Source of the DNA: LZORAL124-50-18 sp051208045
Lineage (GTDB): Bacteria; Pseudomonadota; Gammaproteobacteria; Pseudomonadales; Oleiphilaceae
Assembly: GCA_051208045.1 (NCBI GenBank)
Contig: JBPJFY010000003.1
Coordinates: 248,001 to 312,000 of the forward strand
Length of the DNA: 64,000 bases
Reading direction: 5' to 3'
The translations under genes were made by a program, and so were the position numbers. Below the pieces are notes generated by a model. The model searched no databases and was not told where the DNA came from. It was given only the letters and a program-made list of their open reading frames with translations. This document shows, piece by piece, positions 16,934-26,735 of this stretch (positions within the stretch are counted from its first letter, which is position 1; the number at the start of each line of letters is the position of its first letter).

Positions 16934-18346
16934 CTATTTCCGCGATTTCTGCTTTTTCTTCAGCTTTCGGATATGCTGCATCATACGCGTTTTCTTCTTT
17001 TCCTGGCGTGCAGACAGCGTGTTTTTTCGCCCTGCATAGGGGTTTTCACCGGTTTTGAATTCGAACCGAATGGGTGTTCCCTTAACTTTTAATACTCGTC
17101 GGAACGTATTTTCCAAATACCTTTTGTAGGCTCCGGGCAGACTCTCCGTTTGATTACCATGAACGACAACAATCGGAGGATTTGATCCTCCTTGATGCGC
17201 ATAACGCAATTTGATTCGTCGCCCTCTGACTAACGGGGGCTGGTGCTCTGAAACACAATCTTCCAGAATTTTAGTCAGCATGTTAGTCGACCATTTCGCC
17301 ATTGCACTTTCATAGGCGGTCTCGATCGCCCCATACAAACTGCCTACGCCGGTGCCGTGTAACGCAGAGATCAGGTGAAGTTCGGCATAAGTGATAAAGT
17401 TCAGGCGTCGACTGATGTCGGTCTTAACAACGTCTTTCTGGTAGGGATCCATACCATCCCATTTATTAATCGCTAATACGAGCGCTTTTCCAGCATCAAT
17501 AATGAATCCAATCAAATGCAGATCCTGCTCAACAATACCTTCGCGAGCATCAAACACCATCACCACAACGTTCGCATCCTCAATTGCCTGCAACGTCTTG
17601 ATGATCGAGAACTTCTCAACAGCTTCTCTCACATTTTTCCGGCGACGCACACCCGCCGTATCAATCAATGTATATTGCTTGCCCAAACGCTCATAGGGAA
17701 TGTAAATGCTGTCTCGCGTGGTGCCCGGGTGATCATAAACAACCACTCGATCTTCCCCAAGCATTCGATTTACCAGCGTGGACTTACCCACATTCGGGCG
17801 ACCAATAATCCCGATTTTTATGCCAGACACCTTCTCTTCTTCGACGCTTTCCGGCTCAAAACCGCTGAGCGCTTCTTCCAGTAGTGATCGAACCCCGCGA
17901 TTGTGAGCCGCCGCAGTCAACTGAATGTTTTCAAATCCCAGCGCGAAAAAATCGGCACTGGCAACGTCAGGATTCATGCCGTCGATCTTGTTAACGACCA
18001 GAATGGCTGATTTGTTTGTGACCCTTAAATGCTGGGCTATCATCTCATCGGCGGCTGTTCGCCCAGATTGTGCATCAACGACAAACAACACCAAGTCAGC
18101 TTCATCCACCGCCACGAAGGATTGCCGAGCCATCGCCTCATCAATCCCCTCCTCATCCCCGGAAATACCCCCGGTATCGATGACGATGAAGGATTGATCA
18201 TTCAGCTTCCCCTCTCCGTACTTTCTATCCCGAGTCAGTCCGGGCAAATCAGCAACCAGTGCGTCCCTGGATCGCGTGAGGAGATTGAATATTGTGGATT
18301 TTCCTACGTTGGGACGACCCACCAAAGCAATAACAGGTAACATCAA
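16934..18346 (-). CDS. der: Ribosome-assembly GTPase Der (EngA)
   Basis: 470 residues. Two tandem GTPase domains: first with GRPNVGKST near residue 9, DTGG and NKID; second with GRPNVGKST near 182, DTAG and NKWD. A C-terminal KH-like domain (about 355-445) is followed by a basic tail (QEKKKTRMMQHIRKLKKKQKSRK region) that contacts rRNA. Der is needed for 50S subunit maturation. Its start overlaps the stop of bamB by 4 bases, the last gene of the ndk-to-der run. Confidence 0.97.
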   Translation of the reverse strand: MMLPVIALVGRPNVGKSTIFNLLTRSRDALVADLPGLTRDRKYGEGKLNDQSFIVIDTGGISGDEEGIDEAMARQSFVAVDEADLVLFVVDAQSGRTAADEMIAQHLRVTNKSAILVVNKIDGMNPDVASADFFALGFENIQLTAAAHNRGVRSLLEEALSGFEPESVEEEKVSGIKIGIIGRPNVGKSTLVNRMLGEDRVVVYDHPGTTRDSIYIPYERLGKQYTLIDTAGVRRRKNVREAVEKFSIIKTLQAIEDANVVVMVFDAREGIVEQDLHLIGFIIDAGKALVLAINKWDGMDPYQKDVVKTDISRRLNFITYAELHLISALHGTGVGSLYGAIETAYESAMAKWSTNMLTKILEDCVSEHQPPLVRGRRIKLRYAHQGGSNPPIVVVHGNQTESLPGAYKRYLENTFRRVLKVKGTPIRFEFKTGENPYAGRKNTLSARQEKKKTRMMQHIRKLKKKQKSRK

Positions 18347-19542
18347 TTTTCTCTCAACTGAATGGCAGCCATTTTTCCACCATTACCGTAAACATAGAGT
18401 GTTTCCTGCTCTGACCGCAGTGGCGAGCGGACACCCTCGGAGTCAATCCGAATACGGCCGACGACTCTACCGTCTGTTTGAGCGAGAAAGTGGACATACC
18501 CCTCAAAGTCCGCAATGGCGACTGTAGTACCCAAGATAACTGGATTGGTCAAACGCCGGAATGCAAGGTCATGATTTTCCCAGACTTGAGAGGCAGTAAT
18601 GCCATCAAACGCTCTTAGGACGCCATCGCTGTCTGCCACAAATACCTTTTGAAAACCATTGGCGACAGCAACCAGGCTGGAAACATCTTTCCCCCAGAAT
18701 TCGCCGCCGGACGCCGTTTCCAACATTTTTACCTTCCCATTGAAAGCGACACCGTATGCCGAGTTTTCATCAATCACTGTATGCGCATCGACATCAATCA
18801 GTCTTTCCAACTCTGTCCGGCCACTGGCTTCACCCAGCACGCGGTTCCACCGCTCCAACCCTGAAGCCTGATCAAGGGCCACCAACTCGCCATTAGAAAA
18901 CCCGGTAATGACCACGTCCTGGTAGAACTGTGGAACTGAAGTACCTCTGACGGACAACAACGGCTCGTCTGCAGAGTATCGCCACAATTCATCGCCGTTT
19001 TCTGCACTCAAAACCAGCAACTTGCCGTCAATGGTCTGCACAAAAACACGGCCCTCATTTGGCTGGGGCGGCGCAAGCGCTTCACTGGTCAAGCCGACTC
19101 TGAACTTTTCAGATATCAAGGAGTCCGCATCATCGAATCCTTCATTCAATTTCGTAAAATCCAGCGCTAAAGACACCAGTTCGCCATTTTTCGTCGTGTA
19201 GTAGAGCGCAGACTCGTCACCACCCAATCCACCGATCACCGGCTCATCACGATCCCACTCTGCAATAACGTCACCAGACGCTCGGTCAAGCACAGAAATG
19301 AGCCCTTCCGCATCAACGGTGTACACCCGCTCATGGGTATAAAACGGTTGCAGAAAAAGATAATCGCCATCAGAGCCAGACCCTACATCCTCAAGCCACA
19401 GCGTACTCACCGTCACTTCAGGTGAAATATCTTTCAGGTCCACCGGCTCTCGCTTCGGCTCATCCGAACTGCAACCCACTCCCAGCACAACAAGCAAGAG
19501 AAAGGGCAACCATGTTTTCGCTCTGTAGATACAACTATTCAC
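18343..19542 (-). CDS. bamB: Outer-membrane assembly lipoprotein BamB
   Basis: About 399 residues. Likely start is the GTG at 19542, where GAGG lies about 10 bases upstream; a GTG 3 codons earlier sits too close to the binding site. Lipoprotein signal with lipobox LGVGC, then SSDEP. The rest has the repeating DGxLxALDxxxGxxxWxxxL pattern of an eight-bladed PQQ-type beta propeller. BamB is a periplasmic lipoprotein of the BamABCDE complex that inserts outer-membrane proteins. Position between yfgM and der is the conserved one. Confidence 0.95.
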   Translation of the reverse strand: MNSCIYRAKTWLPFLLLVVLGVGCSSDEPKREPVDLKDISPEVTVSTLWLEDVGSGSDGDYLFLQPFYTHERVYTVDAEGLISVLDRASGDVIAEWDRDEPVIGGLGGDESALYYTTKNGELVSLALDFTKLNEGFDDADSLISEKFRVGLTSEALAPPQPNEGRVFVQTIDGKLLVLSAENGDELWRYSADEPLLSVRGTSVPQFYQDVVITGFSNGELVALDQASGLERWNRVLGEASGRTELERLIDVDAHTVIDENSAYGVAFNGKVKMLETASGGEFWGKDVSSLVAVANGFQKVFVADSDGVLRAFDGITASQVWENHDLAFRRLTNPVILGTTVAIADFEGYVHFLAQTDGRVVGRIRIDSEGVRSPLRSEQETLYVYGNGGKMAAIQLREN

Positions 19543-19554
19543 CGAGATCACACC

Positions 19555-20226
19555 TCAAATTCCCGGTTCCGCAGACAGGTAGGAAAGCTTCATTTCAAGC
19601 AAAGAATTGCCTGTGCTCTCACTATCTCCCTGAGCCGCTTTACTTTGCTCATAGGCATTCCGCGCTTCTTCTTTCTGTCCGTTTTTCAAAAGAATATCCC
19701 CCTTCGCTTCCAAGGCAGAGGCAAGATAAGCTTTTTTCTTAATGCTATCCAACATAGTGAGCGCTTGATCGTTATCACCTTTTTCTGCCAGCACTCTGGC
19801 CAATCGTTCTTTTGCGGTTACCTGGATAGCTTCGTCTATGCCATCTGCGTTCACTACCAGCGTCAGTTCTGCCACGGCTTTGTCCAGTTCTCCGCTGTCT
19901 ACATGATGTTTAGCCAGGATCAATGACCCAAGCATCGCATATCCCGAAGCACCGTACCCTTCTTTCAGTTTGCTGCCAAGCAGGTTAAGTGTCGGCAAAG
20001 ATTTCTCGCGTTTTTCCGGGTCTCTGGCCTCAATACTCGCTTCCAACATCTGTTGATAAATGGACGACGCCTCATATCTCTTGTTGGCTTCGTTGTTTTG
20101 ATAGGCCTTCCATCCGAATATTGCGGCCAGTGCCAAGCCAACACCAATCAGCAAGGAATTTCCATTTTCCTTCCACCAGCGCTTGAGCGCTTCGACCTGT
20201 TGTTCTTCTGCTGAATGATAATCCAC
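19555..20226 (-). CDS. yfgM: YfgM, TPR-containing inner-membrane protein
   Basis: 223 residues. A cytoplasmic N-terminus (MDYHSAEEQQVEALKRWWKENG) is followed by one membrane helix (LLIGVGLALAAIFGWKAY, about 24-41) and a periplasmic domain of tetratricopeptide-like helix pairs. This matches E. coli YfgM (206 residues), which works with PpiD at the Sec translocon in periplasmic chaperoning. It lies between hisS and bamB with short spacers, consistent with one operon. Confidence 0.93.
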   Translation of the reverse strand: MDYHSAEEQQVEALKRWWKENGNSLLIGVGLALAAIFGWKAYQNNEANKRYEASSIYQQMLEASIEARDPEKREKSLPTLNLLGSKLKEGYGASGYAMLGSLILAKHHVDSGELDKAVAELTLVVNADGIDEAIQVTAKERLARVLAEKGDNDQALTMLDSIKKKAYLASALEAKGDILLKNGQKEEARNAYEQSKAAQGDSESTGNSLLEMKLSYLSAEPGI

Positions 20227-20283
20227 TTTATACTCCTGATCTTAAAAGTTTTTATTCTCTGCTGCCCTTTCACACTGCCCCTG

Positions 20284-21591
20284 TCAGGCGTGAAAAAGTG
20301 AAAGAACCAAATCCACGGCATCCTTTTTCGAGACCGTCTGCTGCCCTCCGGTTATCTGGCCGGAAAGCGCACCTTCCCCTCTCAATAATTTCACCGTTAC
20401 CTGTTCGTTGTTCACCTCATCCTCACCGATGAGCAGCGCTACTAGCGCATTGCTTTTATCGGCTTTTTTCATCTGACTTTTGAAACTGCCACCCCCACAA
20501 TGACTGACCACCCGGAGGCCTCCTTTCTCACGAAGCGCATTCGCCAAGCCAAACGCATAGGCGGTCACAGACGCACTCTTTCCTACCGCAGTGACGTACA
20601 CGTCGGCATGGTTATTCACTGACGCAGGATACAGGGACAGTTCTTCAAGTAACAAAACCAGTCGCTCGACTCCCATGGCAAATCCCACCGCTGGTGTGGG
20701 CTTTCCGCCAAGTTGTTCGACCAGTCCATCGTAGCGCCCTCCGGCGCACACCGTGCCTTGAGCACCCAATTTAGTGGTTACCCATTCAAATACGGTTTTA
20801 CCATAGTAGTCGAGACCACGCACAAGTCGTGGATTCACAACATATCGAACACCAGCCGCGTCAAGGAGAGATTTCAATCCCTCAAAATGAAGGAGGGACT
20901 CTTCATCCAGATAATCAAAAAAATCCGGCGCGTCTTTCAACACTACCTGTGTGCCGGTATCTTTGCTGTCCAGAATACGCAAAGGATTGGTACCCAGGCG
21001 TCGCAGGCTGTCTTCGTCCAGTTGATCTTCACGGCCAGACAGGTAATCAACCAATGCAGATTTGTAACTTTCCCTGTCAGCATTGGTTCCGAGTGAGTTG
21101 ATCTGCAATTCCACGTGGGGTAACAGTCCAAGCGAATCCCACAACTTATGCGTTAGGCCAATGACTTCTGCATCGATATCGGGACCGTCAAATCCGAAAC
21201 ACTCCACCCCGATTTGATGAAATTGCCGGTATCGGCCTTTTTGTGGCCGTTCGTGACGAAACATGGGCCCGGTGTACCATAAACGCTGGGTTTGATTAAA
21301 GAATAACCCATGCTGCTCACCTGCGCGCACACACCCGGCTGTACCCTCCGGTCGAAGCGTTAGACTATCGCCATTCCGATCTGGAAAAGTATACATTTCC
21401 TTTTCGACAATATCGGTCACTTCCCCAATGGAGCGCTTGAACAGCTCCGTTTGCTCTACAATCGGCATACGAATCTGCTGATAGCCATGCGCGTCCAAGA
21501 GCACGCGCACTGTTGATTCTACAAAGTGCCAATACGCCGTTTCGCCGGGGAGAATGTCATTCATCCCCCTGATTGCTTGAATTTTTGCCAA
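20284..21591 (-). CDS. hisS: Histidyl-tRNA synthetase
   Basis: 435 residues, class II aminoacyl-tRNA synthetase. Motif 1 region is near the N-terminus, motif 2 around RYRQFHQIGVECFG, the histidine-binding loop appears as LVRGLDYYGKTVFEW, and motif 3 as GVERL. The C-terminal anticodon-binding domain runs from about 335 to the end. N-terminus (MAKIQAIRGMNDILP) matches the family. Cytoplasmic; charges tRNA-His. Ordinary in all respects. Confidence 0.98.
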   Translation of the reverse strand: MAKIQAIRGMNDILPGETAYWHFVESTVRVLLDAHGYQQIRMPIVEQTELFKRSIGEVTDIVEKEMYTFPDRNGDSLTLRPEGTAGCVRAGEQHGLFFNQTQRLWYTGPMFRHERPQKGRYRQFHQIGVECFGFDGPDIDAEVIGLTHKLWDSLGLLPHVELQINSLGTNADRESYKSALVDYLSGREDQLDEDSLRRLGTNPLRILDSKDTGTQVVLKDAPDFFDYLDEESLLHFEGLKSLLDAAGVRYVVNPRLVRGLDYYGKTVFEWVTTKLGAQGTVCAGGRYDGLVEQLGGKPTPAVGFAMGVERLVLLLEELSLYPASVNNHADVYVTAVGKSASVTAYAFGLANALREKGGLRVVSHCGGGSFKSQMKKADKSNALVALLIGEDEVNNEQVTVKLLRGEGALSGQITGGQQTVSKKDAVDLVLSLFHA

Positions 21592-21640
21592 TGTATAAAC
21601 CTTATGGTCAATTCTATAGGATTAATTGATGCGGCGGGAT

Positions 21641-22789
21641 TTAGCTGGATGATCGCGCGATCAAACCATCACCGGGGTGCCTCTGGGCATTATCGCTTTC
21701 AATCGTCGACTGTAACGCCTGCGCCTTTTCCCGGATTAAAGATTCCAAATTATCCACCAATTGGTCATTGGAAACTTTGTGGTCAGGCACACCAGAGACA
21801 TAAACGAGGTTATTTGGAGTACCCCCGGTCAACCCAATATCCACTTCTTTTGCTTCTCCAGGGCCATTCACCACGCAGCCAATGATGGCAACACTCATTG
21901 GTGTATTGATATCCTCCAGGCGCGCTTCCAAGTCGTTCATGGTTTTCACAACATCGAAATTCTGACGGGAACAGCTCGGGCAAGCAATAAAATTAATTCC
22001 CTTGGCTCGAAGTTTCAAACTTTTGAGGATATCAAATCCGACTTTGATTTCTTGTACGGGGTCCGCTGCCAGGGATACACGAATCGTATCCCCAATGCCA
22101 TCCATTAATAAGAGCCCGAGCCCTATCGCAGATTTCACTGCACCTGAACGAAAACCACCCGCTTCGGTAATGCCAAGATGGAGAGGCTGATCAATTTGTG
22201 TGGCAATTTTTCGATACGCCGCGACCGTCATAAATACATCGGAGGCTTTCAGGCTCAATTTAAAGTCCGGAAAATTATGTCGGTCCAAAATGTCCACATG
22301 GCGCATTGCCGACTCAACCAGTGCATCCGGCGTGGGTTCCCCATATTTTTTCTGTAAATCTTTTTCAAGAGATCCGGCATTCACTCCCACCCGAATAGGA
22401 ATGCCATTGTGCCTCGCTGCTTCAATCACTTCACGGATGCGATCTTCACGGCCAATATTGCCGGGATTTATTCTGAGGCAATCTACGCCGTAATCCGCTA
22501 CCTTCAACGCAATCTTATAGTCAAAATGAATGTCCGCTACCAGAGGGACGCTCACACGCGTTTTGATCTCCCTAAACGCCTCTGCTGCCTCCATACTGGG
22601 AACAGAGACCCGAACGATATCCGCTCCCGCTTCTTCCAACGCCTGAATCTGGCCAACGGTTGCGTCGACGTCACAGGTTTCGGTGTTGGTCATACTCTGA
22701 ACAGATATTGGCGAATCGCCCCCGACGGGCACATTCCCAACCATGATCTGTCGGCTTTTTCGCCGGTGAATGGGTGATTCAAAGTGCAT
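21641..22789 (-). CDS. ispG: 4-hydroxy-3-methylbut-2-enyl diphosphate synthase
   Basis: 382 residues. TIM-barrel N-terminal part begins with RRKSRQIMVGNVPVGGDSPISVQSMT. The C-terminal domain carries the 4Fe-4S ligands in FIACPSCSRQNFD and GCVVNGPGEA plus a conserved Glu just after. It makes HMBPP in the non-mevalonate isoprenoid pathway using reduced ferredoxin or flavodoxin. As a 4Fe-4S enzyme it depends on cluster assembly, relevant to the reduced isc locus 4 kb upstream. Confidence 0.98.
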   Translation of the reverse strand: MHFESPIHRRKSRQIMVGNVPVGGDSPISVQSMTNTETCDVDATVGQIQALEEAGADIVRVSVPSMEAAEAFREIKTRVSVPLVADIHFDYKIALKVADYGVDCLRINPGNIGREDRIREVIEAARHNGIPIRVGVNAGSLEKDLQKKYGEPTPDALVESAMRHVDILDRHNFPDFKLSLKASDVFMTVAAYRKIATQIDQPLHLGITEAGGFRSGAVKSAIGLGLLLMDGIGDTIRVSLAADPVQEIKVGFDILKSLKLRAKGINFIACPSCSRQNFDVVKTMNDLEARLEDINTPMSVAIIGCVVNGPGEAKEVDIGLTGGTPNNLVYVSGVPDHKVSNDQLVDNLESLIREKAQALQSTIESDNAQRHPGDGLIARSSS

Positions 22790-22810
22790 TATTCAAACCT
22801 TTTTACGACT

Positions 22811-24019
22811 CTACTGCTGCCCAAGTGTGATTTCGGCACGTTTTTTCCAGGTTTTATGGGAGGAAAGATCGACCGTTAGCTGGTTAAACGTGACCGAAGC
22901 AACCGTCGCATCACCGAGCACCAGCACAAATGGCGTCACCCCAGAGTAACTGATTTTGTCTCCAGCCCTTTTCAGGCTCGCAATGACGGTCCGTCCATTC
23001 CCATTTTTGAGTTGCACCCAGCAATCTCCGTTAAACTCAGCCTCAACGGATCCATAATCCCCGACCGAATCCGCCGGTCCTTCCCCTCCACCTTCGGGCG
23101 AAGACGAGCTCATCACCGCACTCACATCAACCGAAGCGCTTACTCCTTCCGCTTCATCTTCGGGCAGCGGATCTATGGAAACTGCCGGCTCAACCATAAC
23201 CGCCTGAACTGGGTTTAAAGCAGAACTGACTGGGCTTTCCTGCGAAAGCACTTGTGCTTCATTGGGTGCTTGTTCGTCTCCTTCATCAGTAAGTTGGGCG
23301 ACGGGCTCACTCATGTCCTCCGTCACCTCAGCAATCGGCTCAGGGGTAAGCTCTGCTGCAACTGAGTCAACTGTCGACGTGACTGCACCTGAAATTTCGA
23401 GACTCTCATTCATCGCAGAATTGCTTTCCGGTACGACCTCTTCGACCACTTCGTTCTCGAAAGAGCCTGCCACCGACCTCAGATCCAGCGCAGCGTTAAC
23501 CTCTGCCTGAGTGGTATCGCCGCTGTCGGTCTGAACGGTTTCCTCTGGGGGAGCTGCGTCTACGGTTGCAGGCCTTTGTGATTCAGTGACACTCCAGTTG
23601 TTTATTTGGGCAAGAAGCCAATGATGTCCACCGAGCTGCCAACCTATCAGCATGCCAATTCCCAGGACTGCAACCACCAAAGCAATCGCTTTTCCCGTAC
23701 CCTTACCGGACTGCTCCTTGCTGGCAGGGGCAGCGTCTGCCTTTGCCATTTCCTGATCAAGCATCATATGATCCAATTGGGTCAATACTTGATCTTCTGG
23801 CAAGCTTACCAATCGCGCATAGGATTTTACGTAACCCTTCAAAAAAATCTGACCGGAAATCTCGGAAAAATCGTTTTCCTCCAAGGCAGTGACAATGGAA
23901 GGTCGCAGGTGTAATGCGTCTGCGGCATCCTGAATGGAAATATTCTTGGCTAGCCTCGCCTTGCGGAGCATGGACCCGACATCAACCAGATTTCCTGCTG
24001 ATTTCTGGACACTATTCAT
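22811..24019 (-). CDS. rodZ: Cell-shape protein RodZ
   Basis: About 402 residues from the ATG at 24019, which overlaps the pilF stop by 8 bases; an upstream in-frame extension lies wholly inside pilF. Layout: cytoplasmic Xre-type helix-turn-helix (about 15-80, LRKARLAKNISIQDAADALHLR), one membrane helix (about 112-132), a long acidic Ser/Glu/Val-rich periplasmic linker, and the C-terminal DUF4115 beta domain (about 315-395). RodZ anchors MreB filaments to the membrane. The linker is of low complexity, as usual in this family. Confidence 0.93.
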   Translation of the reverse strand: MNSVQKSAGNLVDVGSMLRKARLAKNISIQDAADALHLRPSIVTALEENDFSEISGQIFLKGYVKSYARLVSLPEDQVLTQLDHMMLDQEMAKADAAPASKEQSGKGTGKAIALVVAVLGIGMLIGWQLGGHHWLLAQINNWSVTESQRPATVDAAPPEETVQTDSGDTTQAEVNAALDLRSVAGSFENEVVEEVVPESNSAMNESLEISGAVTSTVDSVAAELTPEPIAEVTEDMSEPVAQLTDEGDEQAPNEAQVLSQESPVSSALNPVQAVMVEPAVSIDPLPEDEAEGVSASVDVSAVMSSSSPEGGGEGPADSVGDYGSVEAEFNGDCWVQLKNGNGRTVIASLKRAGDKISYSGVTPFVLVLGDATVASVTFNQLTVDLSSHKTWKKRAEITLGQQ

Positions 24020-24830
24020 CGGCAATAGAATCCCTGTATCGCATGTATTCACTCGACTGTGGATACAATACTTTCAACAACTCAGCATAACCATTTTTCA
24101 ACTGAGTATTTTGAGAGTAATCGGCAATTTGTATTCCCAGGTACAAACTGAGCGGAGTATGAGTCACTCCCGTAGAAGCGCTGACCATCCGCAAAAACTG
24201 ATTAAAATAGCGTTGTGCAGCGGCATAGTTCTGCTCATTAATCTGCAGGTTAACGACTGAGATTAACAAGTCCGGTTGATCCGCATTCAATACCAGAGAT
24301 TTTTCGTAGGCCTTGAGGGCTTCTCCGTGGTTTCCTAGTTTACTGGCACACAACCCCATATTCGAGAAAACCTGCGCGCGTGAGGCAAACTCGGTGTCCT
24401 GCGACGCGGCTTCAAATTGATTAAATGCTTCCTGAAAGCGTCCCTGCGAATAGAGAAACGCGGCGTAGTATGTGCGACCACGGGTAAATGCCGGATCAAA
24501 CTTTAAACTTTTTACGAACTGGGATTCTGCCAGTGAATTCTCCCCTTCCTTCTGGTAAACCAAACCCAGGGCGGCATGCGCACCAGCACTTTCCGGGTCC
24601 AACTCAAGCGCTCGATTCAGTTTTTTACGCGCGCGTTCCATGTTGTTACGTTCAATGTAGGCCAAGCCTAACTGAATATGGGAGGTAACGGCTTTTCCTT
24701 TGTCTTCCTTGGCACCAAACGGATTGGTCGTGGTGGTTACACACCCGGCAAATAAGGCGCAGACTATAAGCGACAAAGCAATATTCTTGTTCACCCACAT
24801 TCGTGCAGCACTGGGCATCGTTATTCGCAT
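24012..24830 (-). CDS. pilF: Type IV pilus assembly lipoprotein PilF/PilW
   Basis: About 272 residues from the ATG at 24830, which has AGGAAT 7 bases upstream; a longer frame to 24923 is possible but less likely. Lipoprotein signal ending in LFAGC, then a TTTTNPFG segment. The mature part is built of tetratricopeptide repeats (IQLGLAYIERNNMERARKKLNRALELDP and about five more). PilF is the outer-membrane pilotin that lets PilQ assemble into the secretin for type IV pili. Conserved place between rlmN and rodZ. Confidence 0.93.
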   Translation of the reverse strand: MRITMPSAARMWVNKNIALSLIVCALFAGCVTTTTNPFGAKEDKGKAVTSHIQLGLAYIERNNMERARKKLNRALELDPESAGAHAALGLVYQKEGENSLAESQFVKSLKFDPAFTRGRTYYAAFLYSQGRFQEAFNQFEAASQDTEFASRAQVFSNMGLCASKLGNHGEALKAYEKSLVLNADQPDLLISVVNLQINEQNYAAAQRYFNQFLRMVSASTGVTHTPLSLYLGIQIADYSQNTQLKNGYAELLKVLYPQSSEYMRYRDSIADE

Positions 24831-24937
24831 TCCACCATTCCTAATTCTATACGCGCCAAAGAATAACCTTGTTGCAGGATTTTTGCTATATAAAAGGCCA
24901 TAATTATGCCGTATTGCACCCATTCGCCCAATGCAGG

Positions 24938-26047
24938 TTAGATCAGCTGTGCAACCGGAATGTACCGCTGACTTCTCCTGGTGCGATCTTCTACGCGGCC
25001 AACCAGCTGGCCACAGGCCGCATCTATGTCATCCCCCCGCGTAGAGCGCACGGTGGCCACGAATCCGTATCCGGAAAGAATGTTTTGAAAGACCTCCACC
25101 TGTTGCCGGTCGGGCTTTTCATACCCGCTATTGGGAAATGGATTAAAAGGAATCAAATTAATTTTGCACGGAATATCAGCAAGCAGCTTTGCCAGCTTCT
25201 TCGCATGATTCGCCTGATCGTTGACGCCTTTGATCAACGTGTATTCTATGGTCGCCTTCCGACGATCGGGCAACTTGTCCAGGTAGCGTTTGCATGCCGC
25301 CATTAATTCTTCAATGGGCCACTTTTTATTCACCGGAACAAGCTTATCGCGCAATTCATTCGTTGGCGCATGTAACGAAATCGCCAACGAAACATCGGTC
25401 ACATCCCCTAGTTTGTCCAGTGCCGGTACTACGCCCGCAGTACTCAATGTCAGACGACGCTTTGAAATACCGTAGGCAAAATCATCCATCATGATACTCA
25501 TGGCATCCACCACGTTATCAAAATTCATCAGCGGTTCGCCCATGCCCATCATCACAATGTTGGTGATGGGCTTCTCGCGTGTTCTGTCCCACTCACCAAA
25601 CGAGCGCATGGCAACCCATACCTGACCAATGATTTCATGGGAAGACAGATTTCGATTGAAGCCCTGTTTCCCTGTGGAGCAGAAACTGCAGTCCAGCGTA
25701 CAGCCAATCTGAGAAGACACGCACAGCGTAGCGCGCCCATTGTCAGGAATCAAAACCGTCTCGACACTGCTCCCCCCGTCCAGCTTCATCACCCACTTAT
25801 TGGTCCCATCGGACGACACATCATGGTAGATCACTTCCGGCTCACGAATTTCAGCAATGTCACAAAGCTTATGGCGCAGTGCTTTACTGATGTTGGTCAT
25901 GAGGTTGAAATCCGATACACCATACTGGTGAATCCACTGCATCACCTGCGTCGCACGGAATTTCTTTTCGCCAATAGACTCAAAGTATGCTTCCAGCCCA
26001 GCTCTGGAGAGACCGAGTAAATTTTGTTTTGGGTTGGAATCTGTCAT
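24938..26047 (-). CDS. rlmN: 23S rRNA / tRNA adenine C2-methyltransferase RlmN
   Basis: 369 residues. Radical SAM enzyme with the CxxxCxxC cluster motif seen as CTLDCSFCSTG, the GMGEPLMN segment, and a C-terminal region with the conserved Cys near AACGQL. It methylates A2503 of 23S rRNA and A37 of some tRNAs. It carries a 4Fe-4S cluster. Located in its conserved place between ndk and pilF. Confidence 0.97.
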   Translation of the reverse strand: MTDSNPKQNLLGLSRAGLEAYFESIGEKKFRATQVMQWIHQYGVSDFNLMTNISKALRHKLCDIAEIREPEVIYHDVSSDGTNKWVMKLDGGSSVETVLIPDNGRATLCVSSQIGCTLDCSFCSTGKQGFNRNLSSHEIIGQVWVAMRSFGEWDRTREKPITNIVMMGMGEPLMNFDNVVDAMSIMMDDFAYGISKRRLTLSTAGVVPALDKLGDVTDVSLAISLHAPTNELRDKLVPVNKKWPIEELMAACKRYLDKLPDRRKATIEYTLIKGVNDQANHAKKLAKLLADIPCKINLIPFNPFPNSGYEKPDRQQVEVFQNILSGYGFVATVRSTRGDDIDAACGQLVGRVEDRTRRSQRYIPVAQLI

Positions 26048-26127
26048 CTGATAACCTCATTTTCACGGACATTTTTGCCCTACAAACCTGTACTCTGTGG
26101 TCCATTTACCACGTGCCTTAAATGCAC

Positions 26128-26163
26128 AAAAGTCAGGCGACCAAATCGGGCTGCCTGACTTTT
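26128..26163. terminator. Hairpin after ndk
   Basis: Stem AAAAGTCAGGC (26128-26138) / GCCTGACTTTT (26153-26163), 11 bp, loop of 14. On the minus strand it follows ndk and has a short T run, so it may end or weaken ndk transcription before rlmN. Confidence 0.7.
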
Positions 26164-26215
26164 TTAGTTTCGCTCTTACCCCGCAAATGTAAAGGGGGAC
26201 TGAACTACCTGCGAA

Positions 26216-26644
26216 TTAGCCGCGTGGGCAAATCTCAGCATCAGTGAAGAAGTAAGCCACTTCTCGCTCTGCAGAGGCAGCGGAGTCTGAACCGTGCACT
26301 GCATTCGCATCAATTGACTCAGCGAAGTCAGCACGGATAGTGCCCGCTGCAGCTTCTTTCGGATTGGTCGCACCCATCAAATCACGATTTTTCGCAATTG
26401 CACCTTCACCTTCCAACACCTGGATCATCACAGGTCCAGAGGTCATGAAAGCCACCAGATCAGCAAAAAATGGACGCTCTTTGTGTTCTGCGTAAAAACC
26501 TTCCGCCTGCTCCTGGCTCAAATGCACCATTTTTGACGCAACAATGCTCAAACCCGCATTTTCAAATCGCGCATAAATCTGACCAATTACATTCTTAGCA
26601 ACTGCATCAGGCTTAACAATTGAGAGGGTACGCTCGATTGCCAT
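26216..26644 (-). CDS. ndk: Nucleoside diphosphate kinase
   Basis: 142 residues from the ATG at 26644, where GGAG lies 7 bases upstream and the family N-terminus (MAIERTLSIVKPDAV) begins; an 8-codon upstream extension is rejected. The active-site His lies in NAVHGSDS, and the Lys and Arg residues that bind the nucleotide are in the usual positions. It transfers the gamma phosphate between nucleoside triphosphates in the cytoplasm. It has its own promoter and directly follows iscS, whereas in relatives the rest of the isc operon lies between them. Confidence 0.98.
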   Translation of the reverse strand: MAIERTLSIVKPDAVAKNVIGQIYARFENAGLSIVASKMVHLSQEQAEGFYAEHKERPFFADLVAFMTSGPVMIQVLEGEGAIAKNRDLMGATNPKEAAAGTIRADFAESIDANAVHGSDSAASAEREVAYFFTDAEICPRG

Positions 26645-26683
26645 TATGTTTCTCCAACGTCTAATCAAAATTTTTGAGGGGCG

Positions 26684-26712
26684 ATTATACGCCGCCTGCA
26701 GGAAAAATTCAC
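26684..26712 (-). promoter_or_regulatory. Sigma-70 promoter of ndk
   Basis: Minus strand: GTGAAT (26707-26712), 17-base spacer, TATAAT (26684-26689), about 40 bases before the ndk start. A perfect -10 with a moderate -35. Confidence 0.6.
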
Positions 26713-26735
26713 GATATTACTCGGGGTATTTTTAA